Shown: positions 16,901-26,678 of the stretch, one piece after another
How positions within the stretch are numbered: the first letter of the stretch is position 1
How the letters are laid out: every line of letters begins with the position of its first letter
NCBI GenBank assembly: GCA_030705925.1
Contig: JAUZPM010000017.1
Span: forward strand, 1-39,808
Direction of reading: 5' to 3'
DNA: 39,808 nt
From: Bacillota bacterium
GTDB lineage: Bacteria > Bacillota > Clostridia > Oscillospirales > Feifaniaceae
The notes under the pieces: model-generated
Databases searched by the model: none
What the model was told of the DNA's origin: nothing
The model's input: the letters and a program-made list of their open reading frames with translations, nothing else
Translations under genes and position numbers: made by a program

Positions 16901-18379
16901 ATTATAATTTGTCACCAATAATTTTTGTGCCGGGGTTAAAGCTTCGTAAGCTGATCTTGCACTTTTAACTGCCACTTTGTCGGTTCCAGTTAGCGCAGTA
17001 ATCGTATTTACTACATTCTGCGCAGCTGTTTTATCTTGTGCAAAGCCTATTTCACATGTATTCGGGTCATCGGGAGTAGCATAACTTTCATCACCCCAAT
17101 AGAATATATTCCCGATGCTGTCCTCGCCAACAAAATAAAACTCAACGCCGGTTCCGTTAAACGGACAATAAGGTGAATTCAAAGGAATCGTTCCACTAAC
17201 AGAATCTGATGTAGGAGATGAATTTAGCATACAGCAATTATTACTTAATGACTTATAAGTGGTTTCACCGATTTTTCTATACATTATATGTAAAGAAATA
17301 AGTCCGTTATCGTCATGTGCTGTACACGAAAAATACATTTCGGTTGTGTTGCCTGTAATATAATTACTGAAGGAAACATCATCATACATACTGCTAAGTC
17401 CGCTTCCCACTCCGGGAATCTGCCAGTTCTTAAGCCCGGTGCCCATGGTTGGCGTCTGTGCCGAAGCATGCTGTGTGTTTGAATTTGCAGGTGAATATGA
17501 AACGCCAAGCATCGGATCAAAGAAAAGATCGATTGATTTGTTATTATCGGTGCTAGTCGCTCGCATATAATATGCCGTGCTGACAATATCTGAATTATTT
17601 GTCAGTATGCCATTTTTATCAGAAGAAGCCGTTGCAGTGTTTTTAACTATATACAAGATGCCCCGGCTGGGGGTATTTGCGGCATCAGTTCCGGGTATTC
17701 CAGCCGGACTTTCTTGACCTACATATGCTAGATTTTCAAGGAAGAAATTGCTTCCCGCCGTATAACTTGAACTATTCTGAACTAATGACGCTGTCATTGT
17801 GTTGGAGCCGGATAATTTTTTGGGATATTCAGCATAGCAGATCTTAGATGTATCCGTAATTCCATATTTTGCGGCAAAATTACTCTTATTTAATGAATAA
17901 TACGGGCAGCTTGGGCTTGTAATATTATTCCCCGAACTTGGTGTCAACCTGACCCATACCGCTTTTGTATCGTGGGAATGGACGGTCAGCGCGTTAGGAT
18001 CGGCCACCTCGCCGTCAGTATAAGAAGACGTTGAAGTGAAATGATTGATGCCAGTATAGGTTGGGCTGTACAAATTTGGGTCAAATACACTCGTCATTGC
18101 AAACGGGGATACATAATCAGATTTTTGGGCTATTGCGTAATCGTTTAAATTTATATCATGGTCTGTAGTGTTATAAATCTCGATTGCGTCATAGGCGTCC
18201 TGACCGGTGGTAGATTCATTATCCGCGTTTTGCACGACTTCCGTCACTATTAATGGTGGTGCATTGACCGCTGCATTTGTCGTTGTATAACCTGCGGCAA
18301 ATGTCCCTATCGGGAATGCGCTTAAAATCATGCATGCTATCAAAGCCATTGAGATTCCAGTTTTTTCTGCCTTTTTCAT
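13913..18379 (-). CDS. Giant secreted LTD protein with tandem-duplicated module (LTD2), 3'-truncated
   Basis: A 1488-residue exported protein. The signal peptide is at residues 1-29 (MALIACMILSAFPIGTFAAG). Two near-identical modules of 768 residues start at Pro41 and Pro809. Each has an LTD (PPLIVTEVVQNADNESTTGQ), a segment with a CCM motif, a helical segment (AAQNVVN..LVTNYNTLVSYES) and a second LTD (GLLISEILPDPSLAN). Module 1 ends with a cadherin-like unit. Module 2 stops at TPGTILPGQLL because of a frameshift, so the matching unit is lost. The ATG at 18379 has GGGGGA before it and its own promoter. It is paralogous to LTD1, which lies just downstream. The likely role is cell-surface structure or adhesion; no enzymatic residues were recognised. 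Confidence 0.9.
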   Translation of the reverse strand: MKKAEKTGISMALIACMILSAFPIGTFAAGYTTTNAAVNAPPLIVTEVVQNADNESTTGQDAYDAIEIYNTTDHDINLNDYAIAQKSDYVSPFAMTSVFDPNLYSPTYTGINHFTSTSSYTDGEVADPNALTVHSHDTKAVWVRLTPSSGNNITSPSCPYYSLNKSNFAAKYGITDTSKICYAEYPKKLSGSNTMTASLVQNSSSYTAGSNFFLENLAYVGQESPAGIPGTDAANTPSRGILYIVKNTATASSDKNGILTNNSDIVSTAYYMRATSTDNNKSIDLFFDPMLGVSYSPANSNTQHASAQTPTMGTGLKNWQIPGVGSGLSSMYDDVSFSNYITGNTTEMYFSCTAHDDNGLISLHIMYRKIGETTYKSLSNNCCMLNSSPTSDSVSGTIPLNSPYCPFNGTGVEFYFVGEDSIGNIFYWGDESYATPDDPNTCEIGFAQDKTAAQNVVNTITALTGTDKVAVKSARSAYEALTPAQKLLVTNYNTLVSYESQLYNYGLLISEILPDPSLANNNDNTEFLEVHVTGSDPVPLSDLQLKIQNAGGSYTDNYFITEGEGPTSLQPYQTYVFGVYLTDSFNKSGLKYTSESDKENFWTSFAGNTVDFGSNLTLDKAHRIIALQCNDYGFGIDGASNLPNSPATTVSLYSKGKAATVASSTYNGESTSSPDIAAGKSALFKQVANSVTAALYQKKAAATPGTILSGQTLQSSDANLTSITVPFGTISPAFAANTTTYTCTLPYGSLYAPAVSATASSSLATIAYTQATSSTGTAQIVVTAENGATKTYTINFRDSYDKAANYYAPPLIVTEVVQNADNESTTGQDAYDAIEIYNTSDHDINLSDYAIAQKSDYVSQFNMTSAFDPNFYSPTYTGINRFTATSSYTSGEAADAEALIIHPHDTKAVWVRWTPSSGTNITSPSCPYYSLNKSNFAAKYGITDTSRICYAEYPKNLSGSGTMTASLTQNSASYTAGSNFFLNNLAYVGQESPAGTPGTDAANTARRGILYIVKNTATASSDKNGVLTNDSDIVSTAYYMRATGTDNNKSIDLFFDPILGVSYVPANSNSQHAAAQTPTMGLPVSSGLKTWQMPGMGGDNTDGYQYVPYGNMVTGNTPELAISSSSGASSGFVTAHLMYRKAGETAYKPMKTECCMLSSTPITYVTVNGTFPINTPCCPFSGTDIQFYFVYEDALGNILYDGDDYTISPDRPCDLIDYIGTMADEPIAQNVVNMITALTGTDKAAVKNARSAYESLSTAQKLLVTNYNTLVSYESNLYDYGLLISEILPDPSLANSNDNTEFLEVYVTGDDPVPLSDLSLKIQNAGGSYTDNYFVTEGNGPTSLQPHQTYVFGIYLTDSCNKSSLKYYYESDKANFWTAFANNTADFGSGLSLDAAHRIIALQCDQNGMGIDGASNIPNGPTTTVSLYSKGKAATVASSTYNGESTSSPDISAGKSVLFKQVANSVTAVLYQKNATATPGTILPGQLL
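13916..18259 (-). repeat. Internal tandem duplication, period 2304 nt
   Basis: Module 1 (18259-15956) and module 2 (15955-13916, truncated) of LTD2 start with the same PPLIVTEVVQN sequence and stay collinear. The unit is 768 codons. Small differences, such as extra residues around the CCM segment, show that it is not an assembly copy. Confidence 0.85.
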
Positions 18380-18421
18380 TCTACTTCCCCCTATTTACAA
18401 TTTTTGGAATCCTCCATGATC

Positions 18422-18451
18422 ATTATATATATTAATATTACTCGAATGCAA
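18422..18451 (-). promoter_or_regulatory. SigA-type promoter of LTD2
   Basis: Minus strand: TTGCAT (18446-18451), 18-bp spacer, TATAAT (18422-18427), about 43 nt before the LTD2 ATG. The -35 overlaps an ATATGTAA box, as in the LTD1 promoter. Confidence 0.6.
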
Positions 18452-18521
18452 TATGTAACTGATTACGCTTTACAAAGTATGACAATTGCTCTGATTACAT
18501 ATTGTGTAACTTGTTACATAT
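18451..18521. promoter_or_regulatory. Three ATATGTAA/TTACATAT boxes and a TGTAAC dyad upstream of LTD2
   Basis: Boxes are at 18451-18458 (ATATGTAA), 18495-18502 and 18514-18521 (both TTACATAT). The first pair is spaced 44 bp exactly as upstream of LTD1, with TGACAATTG between them at 18480-18488. A perfect 6-2-6 dyad, TGTAAC-TT-GTTACA, lies at 18505-18518. This is a candidate operator for a regulator shared by the two LTD genes. Confidence 0.55.
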
Positions 18522-18546
18522 TATGGATGAATGTCCTGATTCTGAC

Positions 18547-18593
18547 CAAAAAAAGCTTGTCCAGATGCCGCTTTGGCCAATTCTGAACAAGCT
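18547..18593 (-). terminator. Terminator of the pcrA-like gene
   Basis: The outer arms AGCTTGT..CAG and CTG..ACAAGCT (18554-18564 and 18583-18593), with an inner GGCC-containing stem, are followed on the minus strand by TTTTTTT. It lies 40 nt beyond the helicase stop. Confidence 0.78.
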
Positions 18594-18632
18594 AAATTAA
18601 ATTTTACAATACCCCATTAAAGTACAAGAAAG

Positions 18633-21023
18633 CTAGCTGTTGTTTGCTTTTTTTAGTTTCGCAAAATTCGCCATAAGTTTTTTTGTTCCTACAGTGTCGA
18701 ATGCAACCTCTACCATTGCGTCACCAGCCATTTGTTTTATTGAGATAACAGTGCCCTGCCCGAAAGTTGAATGAATAACTATATCACCGGCCTGATAATC
18801 TATTGAAAATTCAGTATGCGACGGTGCGGCAACTGCCCGCTCTACATAAACTGACTGTGCAGGTTTTGGCGAAACAACTGCAAAATCGGACATTTCTTTT
18901 CTCATCACTGGCGCAGCTTTTGGAGCAGACAAGTCATCTATGTTTTTATCTGGAATTTCCTTTAAAAACCTCGATTCCGTATGGAACCCTGTGCCGTAAT
19001 ATCCACCGCGTTGGGCAGCCCTCGTTACATAGAGCTGTTCTTTAGCTCTGGTTATCGCAACATAGGCGAGGCGACGCTCCTCTTCTATCTCCGATGTTTC
19101 ACTAAGGCTGCGCATAGACGGGAAAAGGCCTTCCTCCATACCGGTTAAGAACACAACAGGGAATTCAAGTCCCTTTGCACTGTGTATCGTCATCATTGAT
19201 ACATATTCACCGTTTTCGCTCAATAAGTCAAGTTCGCTTGAAAGCGAAACCTCCTGCAAAAAGCCTGTAATACTTGGATTTTCGGCTTTTGATGCATAAT
19301 TTTCGATGTTTGATACAAGCACTTCAAGGTTCGAGAGCCTGTCACGTCCGTCTGCCTTATCCTGTTCTGAACAGAGGGAAAGATAACCCGTTTTTGTAAG
19401 AACTATTCGGACAAATTCCTCAGGTGTCGTCCCTTCCTCCTCTTTTTTGAGCTGTTCCATCATATCCATAAATTTGGTTATATTTTTCGCAGCCCTGTCA
19501 AGGTCGGGATAATCCGATACCTTCTGCAAAAGCTGATAAATTGAAATGTTTTCATTGTCCGCCAGCCTCTGTGCCGTCTCAAGAGTCGACTCGCCTATCC
19601 CACGCTTCGGCTCGTTTATTATCCTTTTAAGCCTCAGGTTATCAAGCGGATTTGTCAAAACAGTCAGATAAGATATTGCATCTTTTATCTCTTTGCGGTC
19701 ATAAAACTTCATACCTGCGACGATCTTATACGGAACACCGCATTTTAGCATTGCCTCTTCTATTGCACTTGACTGCGAGTTAGTGCGGTAAAGCACCGCA
19801 AAATCGTGATAGCTTCTGTTATTGACCCGGATCTGGTTCAAAACTTCATTCGCGATAAATACGCCTTCATCATACTGGTTTTCAGCGACATACTTTTTGA
19901 TTTTTTCACCTTCACCGTTTTCTGTCCAGAGAGTCTTTCCCTTTCTTCCGAGGTTGTTTTTAATTGCGGCGTTTGCGGAATCCAGAATGATACCTGTCGA
20001 TCTGTAATTCTGCTCAAGTCGGATGATTTTGGCTTCTTGATACTGATTTTCAAAATTCAATATGTTCTCGATCGTTGCTCCGCGAAACTTATATATACTC
20101 TGATCGTCGTCGCCGACAACGGTAAGATTGCGGTGTTTTGCCGCAAGAAGGCTTACCAGCATATATTGGACATTGTTGGTGTCCTGATACTCGTCGACAT
20201 AAGTATACTTAAACTGCTCTTGATAATGCTCTCTGACCGCTTCATTATCCCTTAAAAGCTGAACAGTGAGGCACAGCAGGTCATCAAAATCGACGGCGTT
20301 TGCAGATTTTAACCTTTTCTGATATTCAGCGTAAACTTTCCCTATCTTTTCAAGCCTCTGATCGAAACCGTTTTGCTTTAGGAACAATTCCGGCGCTGTC
20401 ATTGAGTCTTTTGCTTTCGAAATAACAGACATCACGGCGCCGACAGGATAGTTCTTTTCATTAAGATTGAGCGCCTTAAGACAATCTTTGATGAGTTTTT
20501 TCACATCATCGGTGTCGTAAATCGTAAAATCGCTGCTGTATCCGATTTTTTCGATATGCCTGCGCAGAATTCTTACACAAATCGAATGAAAAGTACCAGC
20601 CCAGATATCCGCTGCTTGCGGCCCAATGACCTTGTTAAGGCGCTCTTTAAGCTCGTTTGCCGCCTTATTCGTAAATGTAATGGCAAGCACCTCATAAGGG
20701 CGTGCAGGGTTAAAGGACATAAGCTCTTTCAGCCTGTCGTCAAAATCTTTGTCAGGATACTGTATGTAATTTTCCATGAACATGATGTCAAAGTCGCCCA
20801 ATTCCTGCGGAACGTAACTGCAGTAATAAGAATCGCCGTATTTCAGATTAAATGCAATTTTATTTACCAATACGGTAGTTTTTCCGCTTCCAGCCCCCGC
20901 AAGGATCAATAGAGGACCTTTTACGCGAAATACCGCCTCACGCTGCATTTTGTTTAGCTTGCTATATTCATGTTCAAGTATATCTTTTTTCACTTTAAGA
21001 AAACGCTCGTCTAAAGATGACAC
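18633..21023 (-). CDS. pcrA: UvrD/PcrA-type ATP-dependent DNA helicase
   Basis: A 796-residue superfamily 1A 3'-5' helicase. Q-motif region LNKMQREAV (24-32), Walker A LAGAGSGKTT (41-50), motif II VDEYQDT, motif III VGDDDQSIYKFRGA, motif IV LEQNYRST, motif V TIHSAKGLEF and motif VI YVAITRAKEQLY are all present. The C-terminus has the PcrA/UvrD Tudor-like segment (GDIVIHSTFGQGTVISI). It acts in nucleotide excision repair, replication restart and removal of RecA filaments (family knowledge). A ~35-residue stretch rich in Tyr/Phe/Asp follows motif I, a small insertion compared with many PcrA proteins. The start is a GTG at 21023 with GGTGAT before it, which is moderately sure. It lies downstream of sigF, beyond a weak terminator. 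Confidence 0.95.
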   Translation of the reverse strand: MSSLDERFLKVKKDILEHEYSKLNKMQREAVFRVKGPLLILAGAGSGKTTVLVNKIAFNLKYGDSYYCSYVPQELGDFDIMFMENYIQYPDKDFDDRLKELMSFNPARPYEVLAITFTNKAANELKERLNKVIGPQAADIWAGTFHSICVRILRRHIEKIGYSSDFTIYDTDDVKKLIKDCLKALNLNEKNYPVGAVMSVISKAKDSMTAPELFLKQNGFDQRLEKIGKVYAEYQKRLKSANAVDFDDLLCLTVQLLRDNEAVREHYQEQFKYTYVDEYQDTNNVQYMLVSLLAAKHRNLTVVGDDDQSIYKFRGATIENILNFENQYQEAKIIRLEQNYRSTGIILDSANAAIKNNLGRKGKTLWTENGEGEKIKKYVAENQYDEGVFIANEVLNQIRVNNRSYHDFAVLYRTNSQSSAIEEAMLKCGVPYKIVAGMKFYDRKEIKDAISYLTVLTNPLDNLRLKRIINEPKRGIGESTLETAQRLADNENISIYQLLQKVSDYPDLDRAAKNITKFMDMMEQLKKEEEGTTPEEFVRIVLTKTGYLSLCSEQDKADGRDRLSNLEVLVSNIENYASKAENPSITGFLQEVSLSSELDLLSENGEYVSMMTIHSAKGLEFPVVFLTGMEEGLFPSMRSLSETSEIEEERRLAYVAITRAKEQLYVTRAAQRGGYYGTGFHTESRFLKEIPDKNIDDLSAPKAAPVMRKEMSDFAVVSPKPAQSVYVERAVAAPSHTEFSIDYQAGDIVIHSTFGQGTVISIKQMAGDAMVEVAFDTVGTKKLMANFAKLKKANNS

Positions 21024-21049
21024 ATAATCACCGTTCCATAATAAAATTA

Positions 21050-21073
21050 ATTAGCCCTGCCAAACGGCAAGGC
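21050..21073 (-). terminator. Weak terminator after the spoIIA operon
   Basis: An 8-bp stem with one GU pair (21054-21061 with 21066-21073) and an AAAC loop is followed on the minus strand by an AT-rich stretch with broken T runs. It lies about 57 nt after the sigF stop. Partial read-through into pcrA is possible. Confidence 0.5.
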
Positions 21074-21129
21074 ATATTAGGACAAGCCCGGATTTATTGT
21101 ATCATCTTTATGGCGTTATTGCAACCGTG

Positions 21130-21861
21130 TCACTCCATCAGTTCCCTTATTTTTTCCAGTATACTGCGTTCAAGGCGTGACACCTGCACTTGTGATACGC
21201 CCAGTCTCCTTGCAGTTTCAGTCTGGGTTTTACAGCTAAAAAAGCGCAGCATTATGATCTGACGTTCACGGGGCGACAGCTGGGACAGCGCCTCTTTTAC
21301 CGCAATACTTTCAATAAGATTTTCAGTTTTGTCCTCACCCACGATATTGTATATCGAGCTGCCTTCGGCGTCTTCGGCTGTCTCATCTAGGGAGAGCACC
21401 GGCCGCATAGCGTCAGCCGCGGCTGCTACCTCTTCAGCACTGCAGCCCGTGAGCATGGCGACTTCTGCGACTGTCGGCTCCCGACCGTGTTCCTTTTCGA
21501 ACTGTTCACGGCACTGGTGGCACTTGAACCCGGTTTCTTTTAATCCGCGGCTCACTTTGACCGCTCCGTTATCACGGAAATATCGCCGAAGTTCACCAAT
21601 TATGAGAGGAACGGCATAGGTTGAAAAGCGCACATCCATAGTGACGTCAAAGCGCTGGATAGCCTTTATCAGTCCCATTGAACCGATCTGGACGATGTCC
21701 TCATATTCGGTGCCCCTGCCGGTAAAACGTTTTGCCGCCATGCGCACCAACCCCAGATTTTCCTGAATAAGCCTGTCGGCAGCCTCTTTGCTGCCTGACT
21801 GAGCCTCTAGGATAAGGCTGTTGGTATCTGTGCTTTTTACTGCTTCAGATAATTGTTCCAT
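21130..21861 (-). CDS. sigF: Forespore sigma factor SigF
   Basis: About 243 residues of a sigma-70 family factor of the sporulation group. Region 2 contains NLGLVRMAAKRF, DIVQIGSMGLIKAIQRFD and VRFSTYAVPLIIGELRRYFRDNG. Region 3 contains VSRGLKE. Region 4 ends with LSPRERQIIMLRF and the helix-turn-helix QTETARRLGVSQVQVSRLE. The protein directs early forespore transcription and is held inactive by SpoIIAB. The ATG at 21861 lies 13 nt after the spoIIAB stop. An in-frame TTG at 21912 would add 17 residues and overlap spoIIAB. I prefer the ATG, though its ribosome binding site is poor. Gene order spoIIAA-spoIIAB-sigF is the conserved one. Confidence 0.95.
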   Translation of the reverse strand: MEQLSEAVKSTDTNSLILEAQSGSKEAADRLIQENLGLVRMAAKRFTGRGTEYEDIVQIGSMGLIKAIQRFDVTMDVRFSTYAVPLIIGELRRYFRDNGAVKVSRGLKETGFKCHQCREQFEKEHGREPTVAEVAMLTGCSAEEVAAAADAMRPVLSLDETAEDAEGSSIYNIVGEDKTENLIESIAVKEALSQLSPRERQIIMLRFFSCKTQTETARRLGVSQVQVSRLERSILEKIRELME

Positions 21862-21874
21862 ACTGCCGCACTTT

Positions 21875-22312
21875 TCATATATTCTTGTTTGATATGTACT
21901 TTTCCATGACAACTCTCGTGCCTCTGCCGGGTTTGGATGTCACTCGGAGCTTGTCCATAAACGTCTCCATGATGGTAAACCCCATTCCGGAACGTTCCTC
22001 TTCTGCAGAGGTCGTATAGCATGGCTCCATCGCCTTTTTAATGTCGTCAATGCCGCGGCCCCAGTCTTTGATGATTATTACAACTCTGTTGTCATCAAAA
22101 AGCCTTACCTGCATCATAATCTTTCCGCTTGCCCCCGCGTATGCGTGGACTATGCAGTTTGTGACTGCCTCAGAAACCGCCGTTTTGATATCGGCAAGTT
22201 CGTCAAAGGTAGGGTCCAGCTGTGCGATAAGCGCCGCCGCGGCGACCCTTGCATACCCCTCGTTCACAGACTTTGACGGAAACTGAAGTTTGATCTCGTT
22301 TACACATCTCAT
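21875..22312 (-). CDS. spoIIAB: Anti-sigma F factor / serine kinase SpoIIAB
   Basis: A 145-residue GHKL-fold protein. The N box is EAVTNCIVHAY (48-58), the G1 box DWGRGIDD (83-90) and the G2 box RSGMGFTIM (107-115). It binds SigF with ATP, and phosphorylates SpoIIAA on a serine to stop release of SigF. The ATG at 22312 has GGGAGG before it and lies 13 nt after the spoIIAA stop. Confidence 0.97.
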   Translation of the reverse strand: MRCVNEIKLQFPSKSVNEGYARVAAAALIAQLDPTFDELADIKTAVSEAVTNCIVHAYAGASGKIMMQVRLFDDNRVVIIIKDWGRGIDDIKKAMEPCYTTSAEEERSGMGFTIMETFMDKLRVTSKPGRGTRVVMEKYISNKNI

Positions 22313-22325
22313 ACGTTTTTCCTCC

Positions 22326-22631
22326 CTAATCGATCTTTACATACTTGCCGGCGCCCGACATCTCAAGCATCTTTTTGATGCGTTTGTTGCAGTTTGTGAC
22401 TTCAACCCTTCCGCCCAATGCGGAAACAGACTTATATCTTCCCATAATAAAACCAAAACCTGAGCTGTCCATGAATTCCACACCCTTAAAATTAAGTTCT
22501 ACAACCTGCGGATGCTGTGAAGCAACCGCTTTATCGACCGCTTCGCGGACAGGCCCAATATTGTGGTGATCTATTTCGCCGTTTAAAACAACTGAAAGCC
22601 CGCCGCTGTTTTGCGTTAATTCGTATTTCAA
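22326..22631 (-). CDS. spoIIAA: Anti-anti-sigma factor SpoIIAA
   Basis: A 101-residue STAS-domain protein. The phosphorylation site is FMDSSGFGF (53-61), with Ser57 at the expected position. In its unphosphorylated form it displaces SigF from SpoIIAB. The start is a TTG at 22631 with a perfect AAAGGAGG 7 nt before it. An ATG further up in frame at 22673 lies inside the folC terminator and is rejected. TTG may limit translation. I found no convincing SigH promoter between folC and this gene, so the promoter may lie inside folC or the hairpin may be read through. Confidence 0.96.
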   Translation of the reverse strand: MKYELTQNSGGLSVVLNGEIDHHNIGPVREAVDKAVASQHPQVVELNFKGVEFMDSSGFGFIMGRYKSVSALGGRVEVTNCNKRIKKMLEMSGAGKYVKID

Positions 22632-22654
22632 CCGGATTCCTCCTTTTTTTGCAT

Positions 22655-22697
22655 AAAAAAAATAGCCTGTCATTTATTTAAAATGATAGGCTATTTT
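22655..22697 (-). terminator. Terminator between folC and spoIIAA
   Basis: A 17-bp stem with one imperfect pair (22659-22675 with 22681-22697) and a 5-nt loop is followed on the minus strand by eight T residues. It lies 15 nt after the folC stop and only 24 nt before the spoIIAA start. Confidence 0.88.
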
Positions 22698-22711
22698 ATA
22701 TAAATTTTTTG

Positions 22712-24024
22712 TCATTTTATGGTATTGATATAATATTTTTTAACATATTTTCGGGCGTCACCAAGCAGATAAAGCGACCCGCAGATAAGAACTGCATCAT
22801 GCTCTTCAGCATTGTCCAGCACCTTTTTGATCGCATTTTCGGTATCCTCATCAAAATAGGTGCGCTCGCAAAACTCATCCGCCGCCTGTGCCGCCATTTG
22901 AGGTGAAAGAGCACGCGGATTGCCAGGTGCAACCGCCATGAAAACATCGGCAAGGCTTGCGACTTTTTCGATGCATTTTTTATAGTCTTTGTCGCCCACC
23001 ATACCCATTATCACATAAAGCCGCTCATAATCCGGCTTGACAAAACGCATCACAGCGTCGCTAAGTTTGCTTATCCCGTCTGGATTATGTCCCCCGTCAA
23101 ACAGTACGACTGGCTTTTCTTTTACAATTTCAAGCCTCCCGGCAAACCGTGTCGAGGCAATGCCGCGGCGGATTTGATCGTCGCTTATTTTTACGCCCAG
23201 CCCCCGCAGGGCAAGTAGCGTTTCTATAGCGGTAACGCAGTTATTGACCTGGTGAGCCCCGGCAAGCGGACATGTCAAATTAAGACCCTTATATGAAAAC
23301 TTAGTGCCTTTTATGCTCTCTTTTTTAACGGAAACTTCTTTTAATTCTGGAACTACTAGCCTGTTTTTCTTTTCATCGGCATATTTTTTAACAACGCCGA
23401 CGACCTCGTCATCCTGAAGCGGATACATAACGGTTATCCCGTTATCCTTTATAATGCCGCACTTTTCGCCCGCAATTTTGGAAAGCGTGTCCCCCAAAAA
23501 CTGCATATGGTCAAACGAAATTGAAGTAATTACACTTACAAGCGGCGTATCTATCACATTTGTGGAATCAAGCCTGCCACCCATTCCCACTTCAAGCACC
23601 ACAAAGTCACATTGCTGCTCCACAAAATAGCAAAGCCCGACTGCGGTCACGATCTCAAATTCGCTTACAGGCGAAATGTCCTCTTCGCTTTCAGCCTTTT
23701 GCACAGCCTCGCTTACATAAGTCGTGATTCTCGCAAGGTCACCGTCTGATATATTTTCTCGGTTAATCTGTATACGCTCGTTGAACTCATCTATAAATGG
23801 AGAAATAAAAAGTCCCGTTTTATATCCCGCAGCGTGCAAAACAGATTCGGTCATCGCGGCGGTAGAGCCTTTACCGTTAGTGCCCGCAATATGAATGAAT
23901 TTCAGTTTTTTCTGGGGATCGTCAAGCCTTTTCAAAACTGCCCGAATGTTGTCTACCCCAAGCTTTTTGCTCATTCTAGGACGTGAATGTATATACGAAA
24001 GCGCCTCTTGATAGTTCATTAAAC

Positions 24025-24028
<4 letters not shown>
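22712..24028 (-). CDS. folC: Folylpolyglutamate synthase / dihydrofolate synthase
   Basis: A 438-residue Mur-ligase-like enzyme that adds glutamate to folates. ATP loop FIHIAGTNGKGST (44-56), GLFISPFIDEFNERIQIN (72-89), DFVVLEVGMGGRLDSTN, the SFDHMQFLG segment and FDGGHNPDGI in the C-terminal domain are diagnostic. The start codon overlaps the valS stop by 4 nt, giving translational coupling. Length is normal for the family. Confidence 0.96.
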
Positions 24029-26649
<2,621 letters not shown>

Positions 26650-26678
26650 GAGTTACTGCTCCTTCATATTTGTAATTA

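Noticed and set aside
22632-22673. A longer SpoIIAA starting at the ATG at 22673
   Set aside because: That ATG lies inside the terminator stem and gives a non-homologous extension; the TTG at 22631 has a perfect ribosome binding site.
26650-26678. T-box leader before valS
   Set aside because: Only 29 nt separate glpK from valS, with no room for a T-box.
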